Below the pieces are notes generated by a model. It had not been told where the DNA came from and searched no databases. It saw nothing but the letters and a program-made list of their open reading frames with translations. A stretch of 64,000 nt of DNA from Cryobacterium melibiosiphilum. Lineage in GTDB: Bacteria > Actinomycetota > Actinomycetes > Actinomycetales > Microbacteriaceae. The stretch is taken from contig NZ_QZVS01000096.1 of the NCBI RefSeq assembly GCF_003602235.1, positions 1 through 64,000 on the forward strand, read 5' to 3'. Positions within the stretch are counted from its first letter, which is position 1; the number at the start of each line of letters is the position of its first letter. This document shows positions 1 to 9,050 of this stretch, in pieces. The position numbers and the translations under genes are program-made.

Positions 1-245
1 GCATCGGCCAGCGCGGGCTCGACCAGCAGCGAATCGGTCAACACCGCAGCAGAGAGCCCGGGAACACACAGTGCCGGATCCAGAAGTGCCGGATCGAGCA
101 GGCCCGGATCGAGCAGGCCCGGATCCCCGGCCTGCCATTCAATCGTCAGTGTGTTCTCAATTAGCCACGACGCGTCGGGCGGACGATCGGGCGGCGGGAC
201 CGGACTATCCAGCTCCTCATCTGGCATTTCCCGTGAAATGGTCAT
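1..245 (-). CDS. C-terminally truncated (by window edge) hypothetical protein
   Basis: An open minus-strand frame starts at ATG 243-245 and runs off the left edge with no stop, giving 81 visible residues. The N-terminus is acidic and proline-rich (MTISREMPDEELDSPVPPP), followed by WLIENTLTIEWQ and then a short leucine/aspartate/proline repeat in which LLDP recurs at 5-residue steps. The underlying DNA repeats the word GGATCNNGNA/CAGGCCC. No family was recognised. A second in-frame ATG seven codons in is an alternative start. There is no clear Shine-Dalgarno. Because only the N-terminus is visible, function cannot be inferred. Confidence 0.5.
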   Translation of the reverse strand, partial: MTISREMPDEELDSPVPPPDRPPDASWLIENTLTIEWQAGDPGLLDPGLLDPALLDPALCVPGLSAAVLTDSLLVEPALAD

Positions 246-432
246 AGCTCTATTTTCCCACACCCCACCCCAAAACTCGAGCATTATTCAGGAATTGTGG
301 CAAGAAAATAAGAGCTGTGTACTAGCCGATCCCCTAACAGGCTCGACACGGGTTCGAGTTTACACAGGGGGGGGCGGACAATTCAGTCCGCGTGCCCACG
401 AGGTCGGCGCCATCGATGTTGCTCGATTGGGC

Positions 433-484
433 AAAAAAAGAGCCACTCCCCAAGCAAGCCGCGAAGGCGATGCAAGGGAGTGGC
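433..484 (-). terminator. Intrinsic terminator after the tRNA genes
   Basis: Perfect 9-bp inverted repeat (GCCACTCCC at 442-450, GGGAGTGGC at 476-484). On the minus strand it is followed by seven consecutive T (433-439). It sits two bases beyond the CCA end of tRNA-Phe, so it ends minus-strand tRNA transcription. Confidence 0.85.
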
Positions 485-486
485 GG

Positions 487-562
487 TGGTGGCCCCGACC
501 GGCGTCGATCCGGTGACCTTTCGATTTTCAGTCGAACGCTCTACCAACTGAGCTACAGGGCC
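487..562 (-). tRNA. tRNA-Phe (GAA)
   Basis: The minus strand folds as a complete cloverleaf. The acceptor arm is GGCCCTG paired with CGGGGCC, the D-arm is AGCTCAGTTGGTAGAGC, the anticodon loop is CTGAAAA (anticodon GAA), and the T-loop lies in CGGATCGACGCCG. The 3' CCA is genome-encoded at 487-489. An intrinsic terminator follows directly. Confidence 0.95.
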
Positions 563-605
563 AGAAAGCTGTGCACGCTTTCGCTTGCGACCGCTCTCTA
601 AGACG

Positions 606-633
606 AAAAGCCCTTCCTTTCGAAAGGGCTTTT
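606..633 (-). terminator. Terminator between tRNA-Asp and tRNA-Phe
   Basis: Perfect 10-bp inverted repeat AAAAGCCCTT (606-615) / AAGGGCTTTT (624-633) with an 8-base loop. It has T tracts on both sides, so it could work in either direction. It lies just downstream of tRNA-Asp, which suggests that tRNA-Glu/Asp and tRNA-Phe are partly separate transcripts. Confidence 0.8.
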
Positions 634-640
634 GCCTTTG

Positions 641-714
641 CGACCCTGACCGGACTTGAACCGGCGACCTCCGCCGTGACAGGGCGGCGCGCTAACCAAC
701 TGCGCTACAGGGCC
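641..714 (-). tRNA. tRNA-Asp (GTC)
   Basis: Cloverleaf on the minus strand: acceptor GGCCCTG with CAGGGTC, D-arm AGCGCAGTTGGTTAGCGC, anticodon loop CTGTCAC (GTC), T-arm CCGGTTCAAGTCCGG. The discriminator is G. CCA is not encoded, unlike the neighbouring tRNA-Phe. Confidence 0.95.
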
Positions 715-813
715 AAACTTGGTGCTGGTGATGCGGTGCCTTGCGGCACTTGGTAAGACTATTCTATTTTCTCTCGTGCTGTGTACAGGTGAAGCTGATG
801 CCCATCACTTGCG

Positions 814-886
814 TGACCCCAACGGGATTCGAACCCGTGTTAACGCCGTGAAAGGGCGCCGTCCTAGGCCACTAAACGATGGGGCC
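814..886 (-). tRNA. tRNA-Glu (TTC)
   Basis: Cloverleaf on the minus strand: acceptor GGCCCCA with TGGGGTC, anticodon loop CTTTCAC (anticodon TTC), T-arm CGGGTTCGAATCCCG. CCA is not encoded. It is the first gene of the Glu-Asp-Phe cluster. Confidence 0.95.
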
Positions 887-921
887 GAAGCAGCCACAAA
901 CTGAATGGCTGCCGACGAGTA

Positions 922-951
922 AGCATAAGGGGTGATTCGCCATTTTCCCAA
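922..951 (-). promoter_or_regulatory. Candidate promoter for the tRNA cluster
   Basis: On the minus strand TTGGGA (951-946) is followed after 18 bases by TATGCT (927-922). This is about 35 bases upstream of the tRNA-Glu 5' end, a sensible distance. It rests on match to the general -35/-10 consensus only. Confidence 0.4.
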
Positions 952-1077
952 ATTGAACGCGGATCCGTCGAAAAGATGTCCCACCCGTTGACAGCCACGC
1001 CTGCGAATCAGCGGGGTTCCACCCCCGTGGCGGGTTAGATTCGATGGGTCATTGGGTGAACAGCGCCCGGTTTGTTA

Positions 1078-1106
1078 TTGTGAAAGCTGTTAACAGCGTG
1101 ATAGAT
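1078..1106 (+). promoter_or_regulatory. Candidate promoter with internal palindrome upstream of the hydrolase pair
   Basis: TTGTGA (1078-1083) is followed after 17 bases by ATAGAT (1101-1106). Between the two boxes lies a perfect 12-bp palindrome GCTGTTAACAGC (1086-1097), where a repressor could block polymerase. The promoter boxes are weak matches; the palindrome is exact. The 278 bases between tRNA-Glu and the hydrolase start hold nothing else I could support. I looked for a c-di-AMP riboswitch here and did not see one. Confidence 0.35.
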
Positions 1107-1164
1107 GTGACAAGCGCTTCGCAGTAGCCACAGTTTCCGCAAGCCCAGGCCCGATCGGGGAGTA

Positions 1165-2607
1165 ATGAATCGCACGGCACTCGTGATCGGCCGCGGCCGA
1201 ACCGCCCTCCAACGGTTTCGCGCCCCCGCATCCGACCGTGCGAACCGCACCGCGTTCACCGTCGTCGGCCTCGCCGCGACGCTGGCGTTGCTCACGACCC
1301 TCATCGCCCCGGTGTCGTCCGCCCAGGCCATTGAGTACCCCACCTGGGAAGACCTGCAGAGCGCCAAGGCCAGCACCAGCTCGGCGGCCGGCAAGGTCAC
1401 CGAGATCCAGGGTCTGATCGCTGACCTGCAGGCGCAGGTCGAACAGACCCAGGCCGAGTCCGAGGCTCGTGGCCTCGAGCTCGAGGTCGCCCAGGAGAAA
1501 TATGATGACGCCACCCGCCGGGCGACCGACCTGCAAGCGCAGGCCGATGCAAGCGCCACGGTAGCGGATGCCGCCACCCGCCAGGCCGGCCAGCTCGCCG
1601 CCCAGCTCTACCGCACCGGCGGCACCGACCTCAGCGTGAACCTGTTCCTCGACGGAGACTCGTCGGATCCCGCCGCATCCGGTTCGACCGACGGCACGGA
1701 TGGTGCCGATGCCCTGCTCTCCAAACTGGGCAACATGAGCAAGCTCGTCGAACGTAGTACCGGCGTCTACGAGGAAGCACAGACCGCCCAGAACAGCGCC
1801 CAGGCCCTGGGGGATTCCGCCAAGGAGGCCCAGGCCGAGCGGGAAACCCTGCGCATCGCCGCCGAAGGAGCCCTCGAGGCCGCGCAGGCCGCAGCCGATG
1901 CGGCCGCAGCAGCCCTCGTCGAGTCCGAGGCGAAGAGCGTCGAACTCGCCGCACAGCTCGCTTTTCTGCAGGACGCGGAGGCCACAACATCCGCCGGCTA
2001 TCAGGCCGGAGTCGTCGAGCGCGCCCGCATCGAGGCCGAACGGGTCGAAGCGGAGCGCGTTGCCCGTGAAGCGGCAGCAGCCGCCGCCCGGGCGGCAGCT
2101 GCGGCCGCCGCCGCAGCCCGACCCTCAGGTGGCAGCTCAGGCGGCAGTGCTCCGGGATCCAGCCTCGGTGGTGGCTACACCAGCGGCTCCGGCTGGGGCG
2201 TACCGGCCAGCGGCCGCATCACCGGCGGATATGGGCCTCGCTCCGTGATCTGCGGCGGCGGCAGCTGCAGTGGCGGCTACCACTACGGAACCGACCTCGG
2301 CACCGGCTGCTACGCGCCGATCTATGCCGCCAGCGCCGGAACCGTCACCTACGCCGGTCGCCTCGGCACCTACGGCAACTTCGTGAAGATCGACCACGGC
2401 AACGGTGTGTCGACGGGCTATGCCCACATCGTTGACGGCGGCATCTTCGTTCGCGCCGGCCAGCAGGTCAGTGTCGGCGACAATATCGCCAGTTCGGGAT
2501 CCACCGGAGCATCCACGGCCTGCCACCTGCACTTCGAGGTCTGGCTGAACGGCGTTCGCAGCAACGCCGTGCCGTTCATGGCCGCTCGCGGTGCCAGCCT
2601 TGGATAG
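1165..2607 (+). CDS. Secreted M23 (LytM-type) peptidoglycan endopeptidase with coiled coil
   Basis: 480 residues. A long basic N-terminus leads to a signal peptide that ends at an SSAQA motif near residue 55. Next comes an Ala/Glu/Gln-rich coiled coil (about 60-310) beginning with a YPTWEDLQSAK motif, a Gly/Ser linker, and a C-terminal M23 domain (about 345-480). The zinc ligands are visible in HYGTDLG (HxxxD) and HLHFEV (HxH). The coiled-coil plus M23 layout is that of cell-division amidase activators and murein endopeptidases. The ATG at 1165 follows GGGGAG with short spacing. The 3' end overlaps the next gene by 17 bases, so the two are co-translated. Confidence 0.9.
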   Translation: MNRTALVIGRGRTALQRFRAPASDRANRTAFTVVGLAATLALLTTLIAPVSSAQAIEYPTWEDLQSAKASTSSAAGKVTEIQGLIADLQAQVEQTQAESEARGLELEVAQEKYDDATRRATDLQAQADASATVADAATRQAGQLAAQLYRTGGTDLSVNLFLDGDSSDPAASGSTDGTDGADALLSKLGNMSKLVERSTGVYEEAQTAQNSAQALGDSAKEAQAERETLRIAAEGALEAAQAAADAAAAALVESEAKSVELAAQLAFLQDAEATTSAGYQAGVVERARIEAERVEAERVAREAAAAAARAAAAAAAAARPSGGSSGGSAPGSSLGGGYTSGSGWGVPASGRITGGYGPRSVICGGGSCSGGYHYGTDLGTGCYAPIYAASAGTVTYAGRLGTYGNFVKIDHGNGVSTGYAHIVDGGIFVRAGQQVSVGDNIASSGSTGASTACHLHFEVWLNGVRSNAVPFMAARGASLG

Positions 2608-4063
2608 TCTCTCCACGCACACCGGCAGCGCGGCGACCCCGCCTCGCCAGCGGCCCGCCCGCCGCGTGCGGCATGCGGTTCGCCCGGTCACCGTGTTCTC
2701 CGCTGTCGCCGTGAGCGCCGTGGTTGCCACGTTCGGTCTCACGGTACCGGCCGCCGTCGCGGACGAGGACTACCCGAGCTGGACCGACGTCGAGCAGGCC
2801 AAACTCAACGAGGACACCAAACAGGCCGAAATCGAGAACCTGACGGAGCTGCTCGTCGGCCTGCAGACGACGGCAGCGGATGCTGCCACCGCCTCGCAGA
2901 TCGCCGCCGAGGCGTACCGCATCACCCAGGACGACCTTGACGCCGCGGCCGAGCGCGAGACGAGTCTCACGGCGCAGGCCCAGGCCGCGCAGGCCACCGC
3001 GGACACCTCGAAGCTGCGTGCCGGCCTCATCGCCGCGCACCTCGCCAAAACCGGCGCCCAGAGCCTCTCGCTCAACCTGTTCATGAACTCCAATGGCGCC
3101 GACGACCTGCTGGGACAGCTCGGCACCGCGAGCAAGCTCAGCGAACAGTCGGAGCGCATCTACGCGGAAGCATCCCAAGACGCCAACACCGCCGAGTCCC
3201 TCGCCGACCAGGCTGCCTCTGCCGCGGTCGAACGGGAGCGCCTGACCGAGGAATCCGCGGCCCGATTCGATGAGGCATCCGCTGCCGCCGCGATTACGCA
3301 GACGGCCCTCGAGACCGAGCAGAGAAAATCGCAGGAGCTGTACGAACAGCTCGCCCTGCTCAAAGACACCACCGCCGAGGCCGAGCGGAGCTATCAGACC
3401 GGCCTTGACGCCGCAGCCGCGGCACGGGCCTTCGCCGCGGCCCAGGCCGCGGCCGCCCAGATCGCCGCCCAGGTCGCTCAGCCGCAGGCCCCCACGGAGC
3501 CGAGCGGCTCGGGCAGCAGCGGCTCGGGCAGCAGCGGCTCGGGAAATACGGGCTCGGGTAACACGGGTTCCGGTTCGGGTGGATCGTCCGGCGCCGGAGA
3601 AGCGGCCGCCCCCGAGGCATCCGTTCCCGCGGAGTCGGTTCCGGCACCGACCGTGCCCGAGACGAGCGTTCCTGCCCCGAGCGCGAGCGCGGTCTCGACG
3701 GCCTTGAGCTTTGCCCGCGCACAGCTCGGCGATCGCTATCGTTTCGGTGGCGCCGGCCCCGACGAGTGGGACTGTTCCGGCCTCACCAAGGCGGCATATG
3801 CCGCTGCCGGCATTTATATCGGAACGCACTCGGCGACAAACCAATACAACACCCTGGCCGGCCAGGGCAAGCTCGTCTCCTTCGCCAATGTGCAGGTCGG
3901 CGACCTGCTGTTCTGGGGCAGCCCCGGCAACTATTACCACACCGCCATCTATGTCGGCGGCGGCCAGATTCTCGAGGCACCGAACCCGAGCCAGCGTGTG
4001 CGCGTGCACTCCATCTGGTCGATCGGCGCCGTCGCGCCCTACGTCGGGCGCCCCTCCGCCTGA
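2591..4063 (+). CDS. Secreted NlpC/P60 peptidoglycan hydrolase with coiled coil (RipA-like)
   Basis: 490 residues from a GTG start inside the end of the upstream M23 gene. The signal peptide runs to about residue 57. The mature protein starts with a YPSWTDVEQAK motif and a coiled coil clearly paralogous to that of the M23 neighbour; both contain SLNLFM/SVNLFL followed by a LLGQLG/LLSKLG motif. A Gly/Ser then Pro/Val linker (about 295-370) leads to the NlpC/P60 domain. The catalytic Cys is in WDCSGL and the catalytic His in YYHTAIYVG. It probably cleaves D-Glu-mDAP-type stem-peptide bonds during septum splitting. An intrinsic terminator at 4184-4214 follows. Confidence 0.9.
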   Translation: MPALDSLSTHTGSAATPPRQRPARRVRHAVRPVTVFSAVAVSAVVATFGLTVPAAVADEDYPSWTDVEQAKLNEDTKQAEIENLTELLVGLQTTAADAATASQIAAEAYRITQDDLDAAAERETSLTAQAQAAQATADTSKLRAGLIAAHLAKTGAQSLSLNLFMNSNGADDLLGQLGTASKLSEQSERIYAEASQDANTAESLADQAASAAVERERLTEESAARFDEASAAAAITQTALETEQRKSQELYEQLALLKDTTAEAERSYQTGLDAAAAARAFAAAQAAAAQIAAQVAQPQAPTEPSGSGSSGSGSSGSGNTGSGNTGSGSGGSSGAGEAAAPEASVPAESVPAPTVPETSVPAPSASAVSTALSFARAQLGDRYRFGGAGPDEWDCSGLTKAAYAAAGIYIGTHSATNQYNTLAGQGKLVSFANVQVGDLLFWGSPGNYYHTAIYVGGGQILEAPNPSQRVRVHSIWSIGAVAPYVGRPSA

Positions 4064-4088
4064 CCCGCCCTCTCACGGCTCGGGCGGT

Positions 4089-4143
4089 GAGGTGCGGACT
4101 TCGCGCCTTTGTGGGGCTCGTGAAGGTGCGTTCTCCGCACCTC
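4089..4143. repeat. Intergenic inverted repeat element
   Basis: Perfect 10-bp arms GAGGTGCGGA (4089-4098) and TCCGCACCTC (4134-4143). A third, direct, degenerate copy of the word (GAAGGTGCGTT) sits just before the right arm. It lies between the NlpC stop and the terminator, and could be a second hairpin or a degenerate repeat element. Confidence 0.5.
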
Positions 4144-4183
4144 AACCGGCCGATGGCAGCGGATGCGCGGTGCGGGCGCGAAA

Positions 4184-4214
4184 AAGGCCCCCACCAGTGT
4201 GTGGCGGGGGCCTT
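4184..4214. terminator. Convergent terminator between the hydrolase pair and ppa
   Basis: Perfect 9-bp stem AAGGCCCCC (4184-4192) / GGGGGCCTT (4206-4214) with a 13-base loop, preceded by five A. It is placed between two genes that end towards each other. Confidence 0.75.
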
Positions 4215-4233
4215 CGTGCAGTTCTCAGAGAGG

Positions 4234-4725
4234 TCAGTGACCCTCGGCGAGCAGCTTCGCGATGCCGTCGACGACGATCTGCTCGGCCTCAGCGGCGTCG
4301 CCCCAACCCTCGGTCTTGACCCACTTGTTCGGCTCGAGGTCCTTGTAGTGCTCGAAGAAGTGCTCGATCTCCTTGCGGGTGTACTCGGGAATGTCGAGGA
4401 CATCCTGGATGTGCGCCCAGCGCGGGTCGCCGGCCGGAACGGCGATGACCTTCGCGTCGGAGCCGCCGTCATCGGTCATGTTGAACACGCCGACGGGGCG
4501 AACGGACACGCCCACCCCCGGGAACAACGGGTAGTCGAGCAACACGAGCACGTCGACGGGGTCGCCGTCGAGCCCGAGGGTGTTCTCGAAGTAGCCGTAG
4601 TCGGTCGGGTACATGAAGCTCGTGTAGAGCACCCGGTCGAGGTAGACCCGGCCGGTGCCGTGGTCCACCTCGTACTTGTTGCGGCTCCCGCGAGGGATTT
4701 CGATCACTGCGTCGTATTCGGCCAT
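4234..4725 (-). CDS. ppa: Inorganic pyrophosphatase (family I)
   Basis: 163 residues, normal for the family. Hydrolyses cytosolic pyrophosphate to phosphate and so drives biosynthesis. The family signature is visible: EIPRGSRNKYEVDH near the N-terminus, then YPTDYGYFENTLGLDGDPVDVLVL with the metal-binding acidic residues, and KVIAVPAGDPRW. ATG 4723-4725 is chosen because the protein begins MAEYDAVIEIPRG as in actinobacterial homologues and has GGGAG upstream. Divergent from tilS, with 45 bases between the two starts. Confidence 0.95.
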   Translation of the reverse strand: MAEYDAVIEIPRGSRNKYEVDHGTGRVYLDRVLYTSFMYPTDYGYFENTLGLDGDPVDVLVLLDYPLFPGVGVSVRPVGVFNMTDDGGSDAKVIAVPAGDPRWAHIQDVLDIPEYTRKEIEHFFEHYKDLEPNKWVKTEGWGDAAEAEQIVVDGIAKLLAEGH

Positions 4726-4770
4726 AGCTGTGTTTCTCCCTTGTTTCACGTCTGCGGATAACGTTACTGG

Positions 4771-5808
4771 ATGCAGTATGAACGCCGCCCCCGCTTGACT
4801 CCGGCCATCGCCGACGTGCGGAGGGCCGTGCGCGCCGTGCTTCCGGCCGACGGGCTGGTGCTCGTCGGCCTCAGCGGGGGAGCGGATTCGCTCGCCCTCG
4901 CCGCCGCGACGGCCTTCGAGGCCCACCGTGCGGGCCTGCGCGCGGGCGCCGTGATCGTCGACCACAACCTGCAATCCGGGTCAGCTGCTGTCGCGGCACG
5001 GGCCGCCGGGCAGGCCCGCTTCCTGGGCCTCGACCCGGTTCTCGTGTTGGCCATCGACGTGCCGCCCGGCGCAGACGGCCCGGAGTCCGCCGCCCGAGAT
5101 GCCCGCTACGACGCCTTCACTCGCGCGATCGAACAGACCGGGGCCTGCGCAGTCGTGCTCGGCCATACCCTCGACGATCAGGCCGAGACCGTGCTCCTTG
5201 GCCTCGCGCGGGGGTCGGGGCCGGGCAGCCTGCACGGCATGGCGGCCCGGAGCGGGCCGTGGCTGCGCCCGCTGCTCGGCATCCGTCGCGCCCAGACCCA
5301 CCAATTCTGTCTCGATGTCGGCCTGACCCCCTGGCACGACCCGCAGAACCGCGACCCGCGCTACGCCCGGGTGCGCGCCCGGCAGACCGTGCTTCCGATG
5401 CTCGAGCGCGAACTCGGCCCGGGCATCGCCGAGGCCCTCGCGCGCACCGCCGAGCAGCTGCGCGAAGACGCCGACGCCCTCGACGCCCTCGTGCCCGCCC
5501 TCCTCGCCGCACTTCCTGCCTCGGGGGAGCCGGGCCGGCGGGTTGCCGCAGTCGTTCTGCAGCGCCAACCGGCCGCCCTGCGCCAGCGGATGATCCGCGC
5601 GATCGTGCGGGAATCCTTCGGAATCTCCCTGGACCGCTCGCATACCCTCAGGGTCGCGGCGCTCGTCACCGACTGGCACGGTCAGGGTTCCCTCGACCTC
5701 CCAGGCGTTAGAGTTATACGGCAGGACGGAGACCTCGTGTTCTCCCGTTCTGGACCCGCACCGATCGAAGGACATTTCCGCTCCTATGGAACCCCGCGAC
5801 ATTCCTGA
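4771..5808 (+). CDS. tilS: tRNA(Ile)-lysidine synthetase
   Basis: 345 residues. Modifies C34 of tRNA-Ile(CAU) to lysidine using ATP so that it reads AUA. The N-terminal PP-loop ATPase domain carries SGGADS at about residues 35-40 and the conserved [12 protein letters not shown] motif. The C-terminal part (about 220-345) is shorter than in E. coli, as is usual in actinobacteria. It overlaps hpt by 23 bases, so the pair is co-translated. Confidence 0.92.
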   Translation: MQYERRPRLTPAIADVRRAVRAVLPADGLVLVGLSGGADSLALAAATAFEAHRAGLRAGAVIVDHNLQSGSAAVAARAAGQARFLGLDPVLVLAIDVPPGADGPESAARDARYDAFTRAIEQTGACAVVLGHTLDDQAETVLLGLARGSGPGSLHGMAARSGPWLRPLLGIRRAQTHQFCLDVGLTPWHDPQNRDPRYARVRARQTVLPMLERELGPGIAEALARTAEQLREDADALDALVPALLAALPASGEPGRRVAAVVLQRQPAALRQRMIRAIVRESFGISLDRSHTLRVAALVTDWHGQGSLDLPGVRVIRQDGDLVFSRSGPAPIEGHFRSYGTPRHS

Positions 5809-6352
5809 AGACCTCACCGAGATTCTGATCAGCGAGGAGCAGATTCGCACCCGCCTGGCCGAGCTCTCCCGCCGCATCGAAGCCGACTACGCCGGTAAAG
5901 ACCTGCTTCTCGTCGGGGTGCTGAAGGGTGCCGTGATGGTGATGGCCGACCTCGCCCGCGAGCTGCACCACCCCATCACGATGGACTGGATGGCCGTGAG
6001 TTCCTACGGGTCGGGCACCGAGTCCAGTGGCGTCGTGCGCATCCTCAAAGACCTCGACACCGACCTGTCGGGCCGCAACGTGCTCATCGTCGAAGACATC
6101 ATCGACTCCGGACTGACCCTCTCGTGGCTGCTGGCCAACCTGAACACGCGAGGCCCGGCATCCGTCGAGATCTGCGCCCTGCTGCGCAAGCCCGAAGCCG
6201 CACGCGTCGAGATCGACGTGAAGTATGTGGGGTTCGAGATTCCGAACAAATTCGTCGTGGGCTACGGTCTCGACTACGACGAGAAGTACCGCAACCTGAA
6301 GTCCGTCGGCATCCTGGCGCCGCACGTCTACACGCCCGTCGCCGCGCAGTAA
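5786..6352 (+). CDS. hpt: Hypoxanthine(-guanine) phosphoribosyltransferase
   Basis: 188 residues. Salvages hypoxanthine/guanine with PRPP. The PRPP-binding signature [14 protein letters not shown] is at about residues 92-105, with the flexible-loop SSYGSGTES and LLRKPEA motifs before and after. The start lies within the tilS 3' end. A tilS-hpt-ftsH order is common in Gram-positive bacteria, which supports the call. Confidence 0.95.
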   Translation: MEPRDIPEDLTEILISEEQIRTRLAELSRRIEADYAGKDLLLVGVLKGAVMVMADLARELHHPITMDWMAVSSYGSGTESSGVVRILKDLDTDLSGRNVLIVEDIIDSGLTLSWLLANLNTRGPASVEICALLRKPEAARVEIDVKYVGFEIPNKFVVGYGLDYDEKYRNLKSVGILAPHVYTPVAAQ

Positions 6353-6457
6353 TCCCCGCAGTAATGTCCGCCCCCGCGTGCTGGAGTCACGCCTGAGTTC
6401 TCCTGAGGGCGAACACACGGCCATCGTCCAGTGCCGCCACGCTAGCCTGTGAGGATC

Positions 6458-8464
6458 ATGAACGTCAAGAAGCTTCTTCGCGGCCCCATTCTCTATTTCG
6501 TTCTGGCCATCATCGTGGTCTGGGTGGGGTCGAGCCTGCTCACCATGTCCGGTTTTCGCGAGGTGTCGGTCCAGCAGGGTCTCGAGCTCCTGGAATCGGG
6601 AGACGTCGTCGAGGCCAAGATCGTCGACGGCGACCAGCGCGTCGACCTCACCCTCAGCAAGGCGACTGGCGACCTCGGCACCGAGGTGCAGTTCTACTAC
6701 GTCGCCCCGCGCGGCGAGGAGATCATCCAGGCCGTGACCGCCGCCGATCCCAGGGACGGCTACACCGACGAGGTGCCCCAGCCGAGCTGGATCCTCTCGG
6801 CCCTCGGTTTTCTGCTTCCGCTGCTGCTGATCGGTGCCTTCTTCTGGTTCATGCTCGCGGGCATGCAGGGTGGCGGCAACAAGGTCATGCAGTTCGGCAA
6901 GTCGAAGGCGAAGCTCGTCTCGAAGGAAAGCCCACAGGTAACCTTCGCCGACGTCGCCGGCTCCGACGAGGCCATCGAAGAGCTCGAAGAGATCAAAGAC
7001 TTTTTGAAGGAACCGGCCAAGTTCCAGGCCGTCGGCGCCCGGATCCCCAAGGGCGTGCTGCTTTACGGCCCTCCCGGCACCGGTAAGACCCTGCTCGCCC
7101 GTGCGGTGGCCGGCGAGGCGAACGTGCCCTTCTACGCCATCTCCGGCTCCGACTTCGTCGAGATGTTCGTCGGTGTCGGTGCCAGCCGGGTGCGCGACCT
7201 GTTCCAGCAGGCGAAAGAGAACGCCCCCGCCATCATCTTCATCGACGAGATCGATGCCGTCGGCCGTCACCGCGGCGCAGGTATGGGCGGCGGCCACGAC
7301 GAACGTGAGCAGACCCTCAACCAGCTGCTCGTCGAGATGGACGGCTTCGACGTCAAGGCGAACGTCATCCTGATTGCGGCGACCAACCGTCCCGACATCC
7401 TCGATCCCGCGCTGCTGCGCCCGGGCCGCTTCGACCGCCAGATCGGTGTCGACGCGCCCGACATGCTCGGCCGCAAGCACATCCTCGAGGTGCACTCCAA
7501 GGGCAAGCCGATGGCCCAGGGAGTCGATCTCGAGGTGCTCGCCCGCAAGACGCCCGGCTTCACCGGCGCCGACCTGGCGAACGTGCTCAATGAGGCCGCG
7601 CTGCTGACTGCCCGCTCCAACGCCCAGCTCATCGACAACCGCGCCCTCGACGAGGCCGTCGACCGCGTGATGGCCGGCCCGCAGCGCCGGTCCCGCGTCA
7701 TGCGCGACAAGGAGAAGCTCATCACCGCGTACCACGAGGGCGGCCACGCCCTCGTCGCCACCGCGATGCGCAACACCGACCCCGTCACCAAGATCACGAT
7801 CCTGCCGCGCGGCCGCGCCCTCGGCTACACGATGGTCATGCCGCTCGAAGACCGCTACTCGGTCACCCGCAACGAGCTGCTCGACCAGCTTGCCTACGCG
7901 ATGGGCGGCCGGGTCGCTGAAGAGATCATCTTCCACGACCCGACCACCGGCGCCTCGAACGACATCGAGAAGGCCACCGCCACGGCCCGCAAGATGGTCA
8001 CCGAGTTCGGTATGAGCGCCGCCGTCGGCCCGCTCAAGCTCGGCCAGGGTTCGGGTGAGGTCTTCCTCGGCCGCGACATGGGTCACCAGCGCGACTACTC
8101 GGAGCGTCTGGCCGAACGGGTCGACGCCGAGGTGCGCCAGCTGCTTGAAGACGCCCACGATGAGGCCTACGAGGTGCTCATCAACAACCGTGAGGTGCTC
8201 GACCGGCTCGCCACCGCGCTGCTCGAACACGAAACCCTCGACCAGGTCGCCCTGGCCGAGATCTTCACGGACGTCGAGAAGCTCGCGCCGCGCCCGCAGT
8301 GGCTCTCGAGTGACAAACGCCCCGTCAGCGATGTGCCCCCCATCGAAATGCCGGCACCGAAGGCTCCGATCGACGGCGCCGCCGTCGACGGCGGCATCTC
8401 CAGTGGCGACTCCGCCAAGCCCACCCGAGCGCCGGTACGCCACCCCCGCCCCGCGACCGCCTAG
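6458..8464 (+). CDS. ftsH: ATP-dependent zinc metalloprotease FtsH
   Basis: 668 residues. Membrane-anchored AAA+ protease for quality control of membrane and short-lived proteins. Two N-terminal membrane segments flank an external domain. Walker A GPPGTGKT is at about 204-211, Walker B is [11 protein letters not shown], the second region of homology lies in [19 protein letters not shown], and zinc site HEGGH is near 426. ATG 6458 (MNVKKLLRG) is preferred because the upstream GTG at 6449 would use up the only purine-rich GAGG, though the spacing is short. Seven bases separate it from folE. Confidence 0.95.
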   Translation: MNVKKLLRGPILYFVLAIIVVWVGSSLLTMSGFREVSVQQGLELLESGDVVEAKIVDGDQRVDLTLSKATGDLGTEVQFYYVAPRGEEIIQAVTAADPRDGYTDEVPQPSWILSALGFLLPLLLIGAFFWFMLAGMQGGGNKVMQFGKSKAKLVSKESPQVTFADVAGSDEAIEELEEIKDFLKEPAKFQAVGARIPKGVLLYGPPGTGKTLLARAVAGEANVPFYAISGSDFVEMFVGVGASRVRDLFQQAKENAPAIIFIDEIDAVGRHRGAGMGGGHDEREQTLNQLLVEMDGFDVKANVILIAATNRPDILDPALLRPGRFDRQIGVDAPDMLGRKHILEVHSKGKPMAQGVDLEVLARKTPGFTGADLANVLNEAALLTARSNAQLIDNRALDEAVDRVMAGPQRRSRVMRDKEKLITAYHEGGHALVATAMRNTDPVTKITILPRGRALGYTMVMPLEDRYSVTRNELLDQLAYAMGGRVAEEIIFHDPTTGASNDIEKATATARKMVTEFGMSAAVGPLKLGQGSGEVFLGRDMGHQRDYSERLAERVDAEVRQLLEDAHDEAYEVLINNREVLDRLATALLEHETLDQVALAEIFTDVEKLAPRPQWLSSDKRPVSDVPPIEMPAPKAPIDGAAVDGGISSGDSAKPTRAPVRHPRPATA

Positions 8465-8471
8465 GTCACCG

Positions 8472-9050
8472 GTGGCAGTCGACAGGGAACGCGTGGGCCG
8501 TGCCGTGCTCGAAATTCTCGCCGCCATCGGGGAAGACCCCGATCGCGAGGGAATCGCGGAAACTCCGCGGCGGGTAGCGGATGCCTACGCTGAATTCTTC
8601 GGCGGCCTCGACCAGGACCCCCTCGCGCTGCTCGCCGACACGGTTCCGGTCGGGCCCGCCACGGGCGAACTCGTGCTGTTGCGCGACATCGCGTTCCGCT
8701 CGATCTGCGAGCACCACCTGCTGCCCTTCCTCGGCATTGCGCACGTCGCCTACCTTCCGGGCGACCGGGTCGTCGGCCTCGGCCGGCTGCCTGCGGTCGT
8801 GGAGGCCCTCGCAGCCCGTCCGCAGCTTCAGGAACGCCTGACCGAAGAGATCGCCGGCGCACTCGACACCGGCCTCGCCCCGCGCGGCGTGCTCGTAGTG
8901 CTCGACGCGGTGCACGGCTGCGTCGGTACCCGGGGCCCGCGGCAGAGCAACAGTTCCACGGTCACCATGGCCAGCCGCGGTGAGCTCTCCGACCCCGTGC
9001 AGCGCGCCGAGATCATCGCCCTCATCGCCGCGGGACATCAGGCATCATGA
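8472..9050 (+). CDS. folE: GTP cyclohydrolase I
   Basis: 192 residues from GTG 8472. Converts GTP to 7,8-dihydroneopterin triphosphate, the first step of folate synthesis. The zinc-binding CEHHLLPF motif is present, and the second Cys ligand is in the HGCVGTRG region. The N-terminal EDPDREGIAETPRRVADAYAEF stretch is typical. The start is set 7 bases after ftsH; the same frame is open further upstream inside ftsH but is not coding there. folP overlaps the stop by 4 bases. Confidence 0.95.
   Translation: MAVDRERVGRAVLEILAAIGEDPDREGIAETPRRVADAYAEFFGGLDQDPLALLADTVPVGPATGELVLLRDIAFRSICEHHLLPFLGIAHVAYLPGDRVVGLGRLPAVVEALAARPQLQERLTEEIAGALDTGLAPRGVLVVLDAVHGCVGTRGPRQSNSSTVTMASRGELSDPVQRAEIIALIAAGHQAS

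Noticed and set aside
887-1164. c-di-AMP (ydaO-type) riboswitch before the cell-wall hydrolases
   Set aside because: Such riboswitches precede similar genes in actinobacteria, but I could not find its conserved core here.
2576-4009. Minus-strand frame opposite the NlpC/P60 gene
   Set aside because: Gly/Arg-rich shadow; the plus-strand protein has signal peptide and catalytic motifs.
5714-8527. Long minus-strand frame opposite hpt and ftsH
   Set aside because: The plus strand carries fully conserved HPRT and FtsH motifs; the minus translation is low-complexity.
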